Of a stretch of DNA of 64,000 nt, positions 22,382-30,997 are shown one piece after another; position 1 is the stretch's first letter, and the number at the start of each line of letters is the position of its first letter. Origin of the DNA: Bryobacterales bacterium (lineage in GTDB: Bacteria > Acidobacteriota > Terriglobia > Bryobacterales > Bryobacteraceae). The stretch covers positions 30,173 through 94,172 of the forward strand of contig JADLBD010000070.1 in assembly GCA_020847975.1 (NCBI GenBank), in the 5' to 3' direction. Position numbers and translations under genes: made by a program. The notes under the pieces are model-generated. The model did no database searches, had not been told where the DNA came from, and saw only the letters and a list, made by a program, of their open reading frames with translations.

Positions 22382-22454
22382 TGTGTCAATCCGGAATGCT
22401 GATCGGCAGTCTGAAGAGAGGCAGTCCCGGTCAGCACGGGATTCAGAATGCGGA

Positions 22455-22460
22455 TATAAT
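22455..22460 (+). promoter_or_regulatory. -10 hexamer for the plus-strand receptor gene
   Basis: A perfect TATAAT lies 32 bp before the receptor ATG. No good -35 hexamer is seen at 16-18 nt upstream, so a regulator may be needed or the match may be chance. Confidence 0.35.
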
Positions 22461-22492
22461 CACCGCAATATCGATAGCGAAGGAGTCCACGT

Positions 22493-25400
22493 ATGCGTGC
22501 GCTCGCACTGTTGTTCCTCTCCGCCTCCAGCGTCCTGGCGCAGACCGCCTCCACTCAAATCCTCGGCCTGGTCACCGATTCCACGGGTGCGGTCATCCCT
22601 GGCGCGACTGTCACCGCAAAGCGAATGGAGACCGGCGACGTGCGGACCACCGCTTCGAACGAGACGGGAAACTACATCTTCCCCCTTGTCGATTCCGGGA
22701 CGTATGAGGTGAGTTGCGCTGCAACCGGTTTCAAGTCTGAGGTGCGCCGCGGCGTACCCCTCGAGTTGAACCAGAAAGCGCGCATCGACTTTCAGATGCA
22801 GGTGGGTCAGGCCGCGGAAACCATCGAAGTGACTTCGGCCATACCGCTGCTGAAGACGGAAGACGCCACACTCGGCTCGGTGGTGGATCAGAAGCGCATC
22901 ATCGAATTGCCGCTGAACGGCCGCAACTTCGCCCAGGCGGCGACTCTCATGCCCGGCGTGGTCTATGGCTCGGCGCGCATGGGCGTGGACGGGAACCAGA
23001 CCATCGGGACGCGCGCCATGCCCGGTCAGATTGTCGGGATTTCCGCCAATGGCCAGCGCGACGCGAACCAGAACATCACGCTGGACGGAGTCTCCGCCAC
23101 GGACGGGTTCAAATCCGCCATGCTGTTTGTTCCGTCGCTCGAGGCAATTCAGGAGTTCAAGATCCAAAGCGCCGTGTACTCGGCCGAGTACGGAATGAAC
23201 TCCGGGGCTCAAGCCAACGTTTCTATTCGAAGCGGCACGAACCAGTTCCATGGAACCGCCTTCGAGTTTCTTCGCAATGACGCGCTGGATGCCCGCGGGT
23301 TCTTCCTGGCCCCGAGCCAGCCGAAGAACAAGCTGCGCCGGAATCAGTTCGGTGGCGTGTTTTCCGGACCAGTCAGGAAGGACAAGACATTCTTCCTGGT
23401 GAATTACGAAGGCCGCCGCGAGGTGCGCGCCACTCCTGCCCGCATGACTGTTCCCACGGTCGCGATGCGCAACGGAGACTTTTCCGAGATCATACAACCG
23501 GGGAACCGGTGGTATCCGCGCGATGCCAATCCCGCCGCTACACGGGCCATCCGCCTCCCTGGGGACTCGACGCCGTTTCCCGGGAATATCATCCCCCGGA
23601 GCCTCCTGAACCCTGTCTCCTTGAATATCCTGACGTCGAAGACCGGGAGCCCGCTCCCGGAAGGCGGATTCATGCCTCTTCCCAACTTCGACGCGCAGGC
23701 AGCGGCCGCCAACTCTGTCATCAACTATGTAGGAACGGCCGACCAGGTGCTCAACTCAGACCAGGTGCTGGGCCGTGTGGATCATCGCTTCAATGACAAC
23801 CACCGCCTGTTTGCCCGCTACGTCATCGTTCCCTCCACGTGGATCAACGACCCTCTGATGCGGCCGATGGGGTTCACATCGGAATTCCGCGCGCAGAACA
23901 TCGGGGTTGGCTATTCCTGGATGATCAGTCCTGTCATGCTGAATGATCTGCGAGTAGGGTACAACCGCATCCGCGCCGACCAGGTTGCTTTGCAGACGGG
24001 CACGAACTTCACCCACCGCGATCTGGGGCTCGACATGCGCGTCACGGGCGATGGGAATCGCACACTTACCCCCCGGGAGGAAGGACTGCCGAATATCAGC
24101 ATCACCAGTTTCGCCTCCACCGGTTCCGGCAATGTCACCTTCAACACGAACGAAACATCGGAAGTGGCGGACTCGCTGGCCATCAACCATGGGCGGCATA
24201 ACTTCAAGTTCGGCGGACAGTGGCGCAACAGCCCGGTTGTGAACGCGGCCTCCAATCTGCCGCGAGGACAGCTCACGTTTACAGGGAATATTGTAGGCAT
24301 CCCTGATGCGATGGCGGCATTCATGCTTGGCATTCCACTGAACGCCAATTCCGCGGAAGGCGTACCGAACAACGACATTCATCAGCAGAAGTTCGGGTTG
24401 TACTGGCTTGACGACTACAAGGCAACCTCGCGGCTGACCATCAACTACGGCGTTCGCTGGGATTGGTTCGGCGCCGTTACGGATGTGGGGGGACGCATCC
24501 GCAATCTATCCTTCGCGGATAGCGACATGCAGACCATCAACGGGGTGCGCTATCCCATGCTTGTTCCCAATCCCCTCGTGCCGCAGGCTCTTTACGACAT
24601 CAATTGGAAGCAGATCATGCCGCGGTTAGGCATCGTCTATCGCGTGCACGACCGGACGGTGCTCCGCCTGGGCTCGGGATTGTTCTACTCCCCACAGCAG
24701 ACGAACAACTTCAACATCCTGGGGTTGAATCCGCCGCTTTCGGGATCCACTGTCTTCCAGAACGACACCAACAAGCCGACTGCTACGATTCAGAATCCCT
24801 TTGCCGGTTCGCCGGTCGGGGGCGGCCCGGCGGCGATTGTGATGCTCGGCTATCTGAAAGCCGATCACGGCAACCGGTCGATGTATCTCAACAACAAGAT
24901 CTGGCAATGGACGATGGAGATCGAGCGCAGTTTCGGACAGAACTTCGTCACGGGCATTGCTTATGCCGGCAGCGCAGGCTCGAACATCGACATGCCGGTG
25001 ATGAACTTCAACAATCCGGATCCGGCCCCCGGCAACGTACAGGCCCGGCGGCCAATCCAGTATTACGTGGATTCCCGCAACCCATCCACGCTCCTGCCTC
25101 TGGGTACGGTCCGGAAGCTCGAATCGTGGACCAGTTCGAACTACCACGCGCTGCAAGCGCGCGCGGAGAAGCGATACTCTCACGGGCTGACGTTTAACGC
25201 CTCCTTCAACTTCCAGAAGGCGATGTCCATAGGCTACGGTGTGAATGAAGGCGGGCCGTTCGGCAACTCCTATACACAGGATCCGCGCGACCGCCTCGCC
25301 GACTACGGCCGTTCTCAAATCGACCAGCGGTTCCGCTTCGTCTTCTCGCATGTCTGGGAGATCCCCTGGATGCGCGAGGCGAAGGGTCCGGCGGGGTGGG

Positions 25401-25894
25401 TTCTCGGCGGCTGGGCCGTCAACGGAATTATCCAGCTCACGTCGGGCTTGCCGGTGACGGTCTCCCAGACAGGCGATTCGCAGAACACCGGAGCATCGTC
25501 TTTTCAGCGGCCGCACATCGCCGCGGGCCAGAAAGTGGATCGCGCTTTCGACGGGCGATCCATTGACCAGTGGTTCAACACTTCGGCGTTTGTGCGGTCG
25601 AAATGCGACGGCTGCGCCGGAGAGGGCATTTATCTGGGTCCGAAGGGTTACGGCAACGCCGGAGTGTCGCTTTTCGATGCGCCTGCCAACAAGACGTGGG
25701 ACTTCGCTCTGTTCAAGGAATTCAAGCCGCGGGAAGGGCATCGCATCCAGATTCGCTGGGAGTCGTTCAACTTTCTCAATACGCCGCAATTCAGCGCGCC
25801 GTCGCGTTCTCTAGGCTCGGCGGATTTCGGACGCATCACCTCCACCATCATCAACAACAGGGAGATGCAGTTCGGTCTGAAGTACCTCTTCTGA
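22493..25894 (+). CDS. Oar-like TonB-dependent receptor
   Basis: The 1,133-residue protein starts with a short signal peptide (MRALALLFLSASSVLAQ). A carboxypeptidase-regulatory Ig-like domain follows (GLVTDSTGAVIPGATVTAKR to CAATGFKSEV), then the plug region with ELPLNGRNFAQ, a motif shared by this receptor group. A long beta-barrel ends in Phe (REMQFGLKYLF). AAGGAG sits 7 nt before the ATG. It is divergent from another receptor and is followed by a secreted propeller gene, so import linked with extracytoplasmic degradation is plausible. Substrate unknown. No TonB box is evident by eye, which is common for Oar-like proteins. Confidence 0.92.
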   Translation: MRALALLFLSASSVLAQTASTQILGLVTDSTGAVIPGATVTAKRMETGDVRTTASNETGNYIFPLVDSGTYEVSCAATGFKSEVRRGVPLELNQKARIDFQMQVGQAAETIEVTSAIPLLKTEDATLGSVVDQKRIIELPLNGRNFAQAATLMPGVVYGSARMGVDGNQTIGTRAMPGQIVGISANGQRDANQNITLDGVSATDGFKSAMLFVPSLEAIQEFKIQSAVYSAEYGMNSGAQANVSIRSGTNQFHGTAFEFLRNDALDARGFFLAPSQPKNKLRRNQFGGVFSGPVRKDKTFFLVNYEGRREVRATPARMTVPTVAMRNGDFSEIIQPGNRWYPRDANPAATRAIRLPGDSTPFPGNIIPRSLLNPVSLNILTSKTGSPLPEGGFMPLPNFDAQAAAANSVINYVGTADQVLNSDQVLGRVDHRFNDNHRLFARYVIVPSTWINDPLMRPMGFTSEFRAQNIGVGYSWMISPVMLNDLRVGYNRIRADQVALQTGTNFTHRDLGLDMRVTGDGNRTLTPREEGLPNISITSFASTGSGNVTFNTNETSEVADSLAINHGRHNFKFGGQWRNSPVVNAASNLPRGQLTFTGNIVGIPDAMAAFMLGIPLNANSAEGVPNNDIHQQKFGLYWLDDYKATSRLTINYGVRWDWFGAVTDVGGRIRNLSFADSDMQTINGVRYPMLVPNPLVPQALYDINWKQIMPRLGIVYRVHDRTVLRLGSGLFYSPQQTNNFNILGLNPPLSGSTVFQNDTNKPTATIQNPFAGSPVGGGPAAIVMLGYLKADHGNRSMYLNNKIWQWTMEIERSFGQNFVTGIAYAGSAGSNIDMPVMNFNNPDPAPGNVQARRPIQYYVDSRNPSTLLPLGTVRKLESWTSSNYHALQARAEKRYSHGLTFNASFNFQKAMSIGYGVNEGGPFGNSYTQDPRDRLADYGRSQIDQRFRFVFSHVWEIPWMREAKGPAGWVLGGWAVNGIIQLTSGLPVTVSQTGDSQNTGASSFQRPHIAAGQKVDRAFDGRSIDQWFNTSAFVRSKCDGCAGEGIYLGPKGYGNAGVSLFDAPANKTWDFALFKEFKPREGHRIQIRWESFNFLNTPQFSAPSRSLGSADFGRITSTIINNREMQFGLKYLF

Positions 25895-25950
25895 GCGCTG
25901 ACTGTGGGGGCGGCGTTCTGCAACAATATGGAGGACTCGAGCCAAAGTCC

Positions 25951-27696
25951 ATGCGCCTGAACCTTCCGATTGTCATCAGCGTCGCCTTGCCCGCGCTTTT
26001 CGCGCAGCCGGCGCTTCTCGAAAACGCCGGTACAGCCAAGGACCCCGCGATCTCGGCCGATGGCCGCCGGGTTGCGTTCGTCTCGGATCGCGATGGATCG
26101 GGCATCGAACACCTCTGGGTCCGGCCGCTCGCCGGCGGCGATCTCCGCCAACTGACCTCGGGCAGGCACAACGATCGCGAACCGGCGTTCTCGCCTGACG
26201 GGCGCACGCTGGCCTACGTGAGCGAAGAAAACGGCGGGGGAATCTACCTGATCCCGGCGGCAGGGGGGAAGCCGCGCCTGTTCGCGCAAGGCGGGCGCCG
26301 TCCGCGATTTTCTCCGGATGGCCGGCGGATCGCCTATTGGGTTGCGTCCCAATCCGGCGCCGGATTGTTTGAAGGCGAAGTTGTGGCGAGAAAGAACCGT
26401 CCGCTTCATGCGGGATTCCACTCGGCGAAGGATCCGGTTTGGTCGCCGGACGGCAAGCGCCTGATCTTCGCGGGGTGCAGGACGCCCTCGACGGAGAGTT
26501 GTGACTGGTGGGTGAGCGACACAAGTAGCGAGCCGGTGGCGATTGGCGCCGCCAGGATTTTCCGGGAACATCACCTGGATGGCCAGCCAAGCCCTGACCT
26601 CTGGCTTTCCAGTGGGAACACGATCGTCTTCACGGCAAGGAGCGGCGAGAACACGCGGCTGTGGACTCTCCGCATCGCCGCGGATCCGTGGCGCGTGGAG
26701 GGCAGCGCCTGGCGGCTGACCTCTGGCGAGCAGGATGAGCGCACGCCGGCTGCCGGCCCCGACGGGCGCGTCCTGTACGCCATCCGCACGCAGAACATCG
26801 ACATCTGGAGCCTGCCGCTCGATGCGGATAGCGCTGCGCCGCGTGGCAGACTGGAGCGATTGACGAACGATCCTTCCATTGACCAGCGCCCGAGCCTGTC
26901 GCGGGATGGCAAGAGGATCGCCTGGGAAACAAGCCGCGGCGGGAATTTCGAGGTTTGGGTGAAAGATCTGGTTTCGGGAAGGGAACGGGGCATTACCAGC
27001 GGTCCGCTGAGGGAACACATGCCGGCGCTTTCGCCGGACGGCTCGAAGCTGGTCTACGACGCGCATGATGGCGAGAAGGTGACGATTTTCGAATCCGCCT
27101 TCGAGGGCGGAGAACCTGTCAGAATCCGTGAGGAGAACGTTGGCCAAGGGTCCTTTCAATGGACCGAACAAGGCGACACGGTACTCCATTTTCACCGGGA
27201 GCCGCCTGGGACCGTGGGCCTCATGAACCTGGCGAGCCGGAAACGCACGGTGCTGCTGCGGCACTCGAAGTTCAATCTGTCCATCGCGGATGCCCGTCTA
27301 TCCCCCGATGGGGGCTGGATCGCGTTTCCCGTCCCTGTTGCCCCGCACCGTTCGCGGCTTGCAGTCGCGCGGGTTTCCCCGGCGGCAATCGACAACGAGC
27401 AGAACTGGACCTACGTCGCTCCGGAAACGGTCAACACTTCTCAGCCGGAATGGTCGCCCAATGGCAGATGGTTGTATTTCCTCTCCGACCAGACTGGCAG
27501 CCTCGCGGTGTTCGCCCAGCGTCTATCCGATGGAAAGAATCCTGAGGGAGCGCCGAAGGCTATCCTCCAATTTCCCGATGCCGGCCTGACCATCGCGGAA
27601 ATGCGGCCGCGCGATATCGGATTGACTCTCGCGCGGGATAAGCTGGCTTTGGCGGTGGCGAAGTACAGTTGGGCGATCTGGTCCGTGCGGCCTTAA
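25951..27696 (+). CDS. secreted PD40/WD40-like (TolB-type) beta-propeller protein
   Basis: The 581-residue protein has a signal peptide (about residues 1-19) and many PD40 repeats: SADGRRVAFVSDRDG, FSPDGRTLAYVSEENG, FSPDGRRIAYW, WSPDGKRLIFAG, LSPDGSKLVYDA and WSPNGRWLYFLSDQTG. They build a propeller like those of TolB and DPP-IV-type proteins, but no peptidase domain follows. It probably binds proteins or ligands in the periplasm. The open frame extends far upstream within the receptor gene; this ATG is the first that yields a signal peptide. A GGAGG lies about 17 nt upstream, rather far. The amidohydrolase gene follows 8 nt downstream, suggesting co-transcription. Confidence 0.8.
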   Translation: MRLNLPIVISVALPALFAQPALLENAGTAKDPAISADGRRVAFVSDRDGSGIEHLWVRPLAGGDLRQLTSGRHNDREPAFSPDGRTLAYVSEENGGGIYLIPAAGGKPRLFAQGGRRPRFSPDGRRIAYWVASQSGAGLFEGEVVARKNRPLHAGFHSAKDPVWSPDGKRLIFAGCRTPSTESCDWWVSDTSSEPVAIGAARIFREHHLDGQPSPDLWLSSGNTIVFTARSGENTRLWTLRIAADPWRVEGSAWRLTSGEQDERTPAAGPDGRVLYAIRTQNIDIWSLPLDADSAAPRGRLERLTNDPSIDQRPSLSRDGKRIAWETSRGGNFEVWVKDLVSGRERGITSGPLREHMPALSPDGSKLVYDAHDGEKVTIFESAFEGGEPVRIREENVGQGSFQWTEQGDTVLHFHREPPGTVGLMNLASRKRTVLLRHSKFNLSIADARLSPDGGWIAFPVPVAPHRSRLAVARVSPAAIDNEQNWTYVAPETVNTSQPEWSPNGRWLYFLSDQTGSLAVFAQRLSDGKNPEGAPKAILQFPDAGLTIAEMRPRDIGLTLARDKLALAVAKYSWAIWSVRP

Positions 27697-27704
27697 GGAA
27701 AGAC

Positions 27705-28625
27705 ATGAACACACTCACACGCCGGCAGTCGATGATGGCCTTCGCGGGGTTGGCAGAGACCCGCGGGCCGGTTTTTGATGCGCACGTCCATATCTGGACA
27801 GCCGACAGCGCGAAGTATCCCATGGCGCCGGGGACGGATCGAACAAAGATCCTTCCTCCGGCATTCACCGCGGAGGAGTTGTTGAAAAATGCGCGGCCCT
27901 CGGGCGTGACCATGATCAATCTTGTGCAGATGACGTGGTATGGATTGGACCACCGCTACATCCTGGACATGATCCGGAAGCATGCGGGAACCTTCGTGGG
28001 CACGGGCATCGTTCCCGCTGTGACGGACGCCACGCTTCCCAGCCCGGACGCTACGATGGTCGAACTGTCCAAGGGCGGCATCTATGCCTTCCGTCTGCTG
28101 GGAAAACAGAGAGCAGCAGGTGCGGGAGTGCGGTGGATGGACCATCCAGGCTACGAAAAGATGTTCACCGCCGCCGCGGCTCACAACCTCGCGCTGAGTT
28201 TCCTCATGGAGCCGCAGGATCTTCCGGAGTTGGACCGGATGTGCGCGGCGCACCCCGAGGCTCCGGTGATCATCGACCATCTCTGCCGCATCGGCGCGGC
28301 GGGTCCGATTCACGATGAAGATGTGACGGCTCTGTGCCGGATGGCGCGGCATAAGCGGGTGATGATGAAGATCGGCGCATATTACGCACTGGGCGCGAAG
28401 CGCGAGCCATATACGGATCTGCTGCCGATGATCCGGCGAGTGGTCACCGCTTTCTCCCCCGAGCGCTGCATGTGGGAAAGCGACTGCCCCTATCAGGTGC
28501 AGAAGCCGCACAACTACGCGGCGTCGGTGGCATTGATTCGAGACCATGCGGATTTTCTCAACGCAACGGACAAAGCGCAGATTCTTTTCGGAACGGCGCA
28601 CGGCTTTTTCAAGCGATCGCGATAG
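27705..28625 (+). CDS. amidohydrolase 2-family metal-dependent hydrolase
   Basis: The 306-residue TIM-barrel protein has the first metal motif FDAHVHIW (His27, His29), a middle His in VIIDHLCR and the conserved Asp in WESDCPYQV near the C-terminus. These fit the amidohydrolase 2 family, which includes lactonases (sugar-lactone hydrolysis) and decarboxylases of aromatic acids. The N-terminus TRRQSMMAFAG resembles a degenerate twin-arginine signal lacking a full hydrophobic stretch. AAGGAAAG precedes the ATG. The gene follows the PD40 gene closely and precedes the quinoprotein dehydrogenase. A sugar-lactonase role beside a PQQ dehydrogenase would be logical but is inference. Confidence 0.8.
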   Translation: MNTLTRRQSMMAFAGLAETRGPVFDAHVHIWTADSAKYPMAPGTDRTKILPPAFTAEELLKNARPSGVTMINLVQMTWYGLDHRYILDMIRKHAGTFVGTGIVPAVTDATLPSPDATMVELSKGGIYAFRLLGKQRAAGAGVRWMDHPGYEKMFTAAAAHNLALSFLMEPQDLPELDRMCAAHPEAPVIIDHLCRIGAAGPIHDEDVTALCRMARHKRVMMKIGAYYALGAKREPYTDLLPMIRRVVTAFSPERCMWESDCPYQVQKPHNYAASVALIRDHADFLNATDKAQILFGTAHGFFKRSR

Positions 28626-28646
28626 TCCTGGAAGATAGTCCTGGAA
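28621..28646 (+). repeat. 13-bp tandem duplication spanning a stop codon
   Basis: GATAGTCCTGGAA occurs twice in tandem (28621-28633 and 28634-28646). The first copy contains the TAG of the amidohydrolase gene. It is most likely a slippage duplication. Confidence 0.7.
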
Positions 28647-28685
28647 GATTGCGGGCGCTCCGCTGCTTGTAGAACAATAGGCAGG

Positions 28686-30503
28686 ATGTTTCGCCTGACA
28701 ATTGTGCTCACCCTGGTTGCGGCCGCGAATGCCGCCGATTGGCCGGTCTACGGGGCCGATGCCGGCACCAGCCGGTATTCGGCGCTCAAGCAGATCAACG
28801 CAGGGAATGTACACAATCTGAAGGCGGCCTGGACATTCCACACAGGCGATAAGACCGAGCGGCCGGCGACTCAGATGCAGTGCACGCCGATTGTGGTGGA
28901 CGGCGTGATGTATGTGACCAGCCCGCAATTGAAGGTGATCGCACTGCGCGCGGCCACGGGCGAGAAACTGTGGAGTTACGATCCGTTTGCCGGGTTGGAC
29001 GATGACCGGCCGCGCGGGGTGAGCCGCGGCGTATCCTACTGGTCCCGCGGCAAGGATAAGCGAATCCTGTTCACCTACCGTGCGCGCCTGGTGTCGCTCG
29101 ACGCGGCCACGGGAAAGCCCGATGCCGCGTTTGGCGACAACGGGCAAGTGGACCTGACGCAAGGCTTGGACCGCGACATCACGGGCCTCGCCTACTACGT
29201 CACCACGCCGGGCGTCGTGTACGGGGATCTGCTCATTCTCGGGTCCACCACCGGCGAAGGTCCGCGGCCGTCCGCGCCCGGGCACATTCGCGCGTTCGAC
29301 GTCAGGTCCGGCAAGCAGAAGTGGATTTTCCACACGATCCCTCACCCGGGAGAGTTCGGCTACGAAACATGGTCACGGGATTCCTGGAAGTATAGCGGCG
29401 GGACAAATGTTTGGGGCGGCCTCACGCTCGATGCCAGGCGCGGTCTGGTATTTCTTGCTACCGGCTCACCGACGTTCGATTTCTACGGCGGTGACCGCGT
29501 CGGCAACAACCTGTTCGGCAACTCCGAGGTGGCGCTCGATGCCAACACCGGGCGGCGTGCGTGGCACTACCAGGTGGTCCATCACGACGTGTGGGATTAC
29601 GATCTGCCAACCGCGCCCTCACTGGTCACGCTGCGGCGTGACGGCCGGCCGGTTGACGCGCTGGTTCAACTATCGAAGATGGGGTTTGTGTTTGTATTCG
29701 ATCGTGTGACCGGAAAGCCGCTGTTCCCCATGGAAGAGCGCCCGGTGCCGGCCTCCGATGTGCCGGGAGAGGTTCTCTCGCGCACGCAGCCGTTTCCTTT
29801 GAAGCCGCCGCCACTCAGCCGGCAGCGGCTCTCAGAAGATGATCTCACCGATATCACGCCCGCCAAGCGCGCTTACATTCTGGAGCGTTACCGTAAGCTG
29901 CGGGCAGGCAATATTTATACCCCGCCGAGCATTCAGGGCACGCTGATCTATCCGGGATTCAATGGCGGAGTGAATTGGGGCGGGGGATCGATTGATCCGG
30001 AAAACGGCCTGCTCTTTGCAAACAGCAATGAGAGCGTGAATTGGATGACGCTGAAGAAGGCGGCAGCCGGCGCGGGGTACACCTTCGATTTTCAGGGCTA
30101 CACGCAATTGCTCGATGACGAAGGCTACCCATCGATGAAGCCGCCGTGGGGCTGGTTGACGGCGGTTGATCTGAACTCCGGTGAATTCCGCTGGCGCGTC
30201 TCCTTCGGGGAGCATCCGGAACTGACGGCTCGAGGCATTCCGCCCACGGGCACGACGAACTTCGGAGGATCGATCGCCACGGCGGGAGGCCTCGTGTTTA
30301 TCGGCGCGACGCAGGACCACAAGTTCCGGGCATTTGACTCGCGCAGCGGCAAGGTGCTTTGGGAGACGCAACTGGAAACCGGCGCGTATGCCACGCCGTG
30401 CACGTACGAGATTGGCGGCAAGCAATATGTGGCGGTTGCTGTTGGCGGCGGGCGATGGAAGAGCCCTGCCGGTGATTCTTTCGTGGCTTTTGCGCTCCCA
30501 TGA
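28686..30503 (+). CDS. PQQ-dependent (quinoprotein) dehydrogenase, glucose/alcohol dehydrogenase-like
   Basis: The 605-residue protein has a signal peptide (about residues 1-16). The start DWPVYGADAGTSRYSALKQI is typical of PQQ-glucose/methanol dehydrogenases. Propeller W-motif repeats follow, such as ALDANTGRRAWHYQ and AFDSRSGKVLWETQL, with the conserved HHDVWDYDLP segment. It should oxidise a sugar or alcohol in the periplasm using PQQ. It lacks the five N-terminal membrane helices of Gcd and has no heme domain of its own. Its stop overlaps the start of a pentaheme cytochrome gene (ATGA), the likely electron acceptor. The substrate cannot be assigned; PQQ synthesis genes are not in this window. 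Confidence 0.9.
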   Translation: MFRLTIVLTLVAAANAADWPVYGADAGTSRYSALKQINAGNVHNLKAAWTFHTGDKTERPATQMQCTPIVVDGVMYVTSPQLKVIALRAATGEKLWSYDPFAGLDDDRPRGVSRGVSYWSRGKDKRILFTYRARLVSLDAATGKPDAAFGDNGQVDLTQGLDRDITGLAYYVTTPGVVYGDLLILGSTTGEGPRPSAPGHIRAFDVRSGKQKWIFHTIPHPGEFGYETWSRDSWKYSGGTNVWGGLTLDARRGLVFLATGSPTFDFYGGDRVGNNLFGNSEVALDANTGRRAWHYQVVHHDVWDYDLPTAPSLVTLRRDGRPVDALVQLSKMGFVFVFDRVTGKPLFPMEERPVPASDVPGEVLSRTQPFPLKPPPLSRQRLSEDDLTDITPAKRAYILERYRKLRAGNIYTPPSIQGTLIYPGFNGGVNWGGGSIDPENGLLFANSNESVNWMTLKKAAAGAGYTFDFQGYTQLLDDEGYPSMKPPWGWLTAVDLNSGEFRWRVSFGEHPELTARGIPPTGTTNFGGSIATAGGLVFIGATQDHKFRAFDSRSGKVLWETQLETGAYATPCTYEIGGKQYVAVAVGGGRWKSPAGDSFVAFALP

Positions 30504-30997
30504 TTCTCCTGTATTTGATTCTGATTGGCGCCGCGATGGCGCAGAATGAGCCGCGTCCGCCCGTGGGCTCTTCGCCGGCGCAGCCGTTGCCCTTCAGCCA
30601 CCGCGCCCATGTGAGCATCGGGCTGAAATGCGTCGAGTGCCACCAGACCGCGGCCACGGCCAACGCGGCGGGAATGCCTTCGGTGGATTTCTGTATGCGG
30701 TGCCATGTCGCCGTCAGGAAAGACAGCCCTGCTATCGCGACGCTTGCGCAACATCAGAAGGACAGGAAGGCGGTGGAGTGGGTCCGGCTATACCGTCTTC
30801 CCGATTTCGTCTATTTCTCTCACCGCCGCCACCACACGAAGGCGCAGATCGCATGCGCGGCGTGCCACGGCGAAGTTGCCGCGCAAAGTGTCCTATTGAA
30901 GGAAAAGTCGATCGCAATGCCGGCCTGCCAGGCGTGTCATGACGCCAGGAAGGCAAACAACAACTGCGATGCCTGCCACGATCCGCACCCCGGTTAG
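30500..30997 (+). CDS. pentaheme cytochrome c (class III/c7-like)
   Basis: The 165-residue protein has a short signal peptide (about residues 1-14) and five CxxCH heme sites: CVECH (44-48), CMRCH (65-69), CAACH (119-123), CQACH (143-147) and CDACH (156-160). FSHRAH (33-37) and FSHRRHH (107-112) supply extra histidines that could be distal ligands, as in low-potential bis-His cytochromes of the c3/c7 type. The start codon overlaps the PQQ dehydrogenase stop, so the two are translationally coupled and probably form a redox pair in the periplasm. It converges with the enolase-superfamily gene and overlaps its 3' end by 4 bp. Confidence 0.88.
   Translation: MILLYLILIGAAMAQNEPRPPVGSSPAQPLPFSHRAHVSIGLKCVECHQTAATANAAGMPSVDFCMRCHVAVRKDSPAIATLAQHQKDRKAVEWVRLYRLPDFVYFSHRRHHTKAQIACAACHGEVAAQSVLLKEKSIAMPACQACHDARKANNNCDACHDPHPG

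Larger units (their letters stand above)
22175..22492. other. 318-bp intergenic region between divergent receptor genes
   Basis: No coding gene is seen. The region holds a palindrome (22197-22208) with an extra half-site, a 12-bp tandem duplication (22358-22381) and a perfect TATAAT hexamer for the plus-strand receptor. Separate entries give details. Confidence 0.7.
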
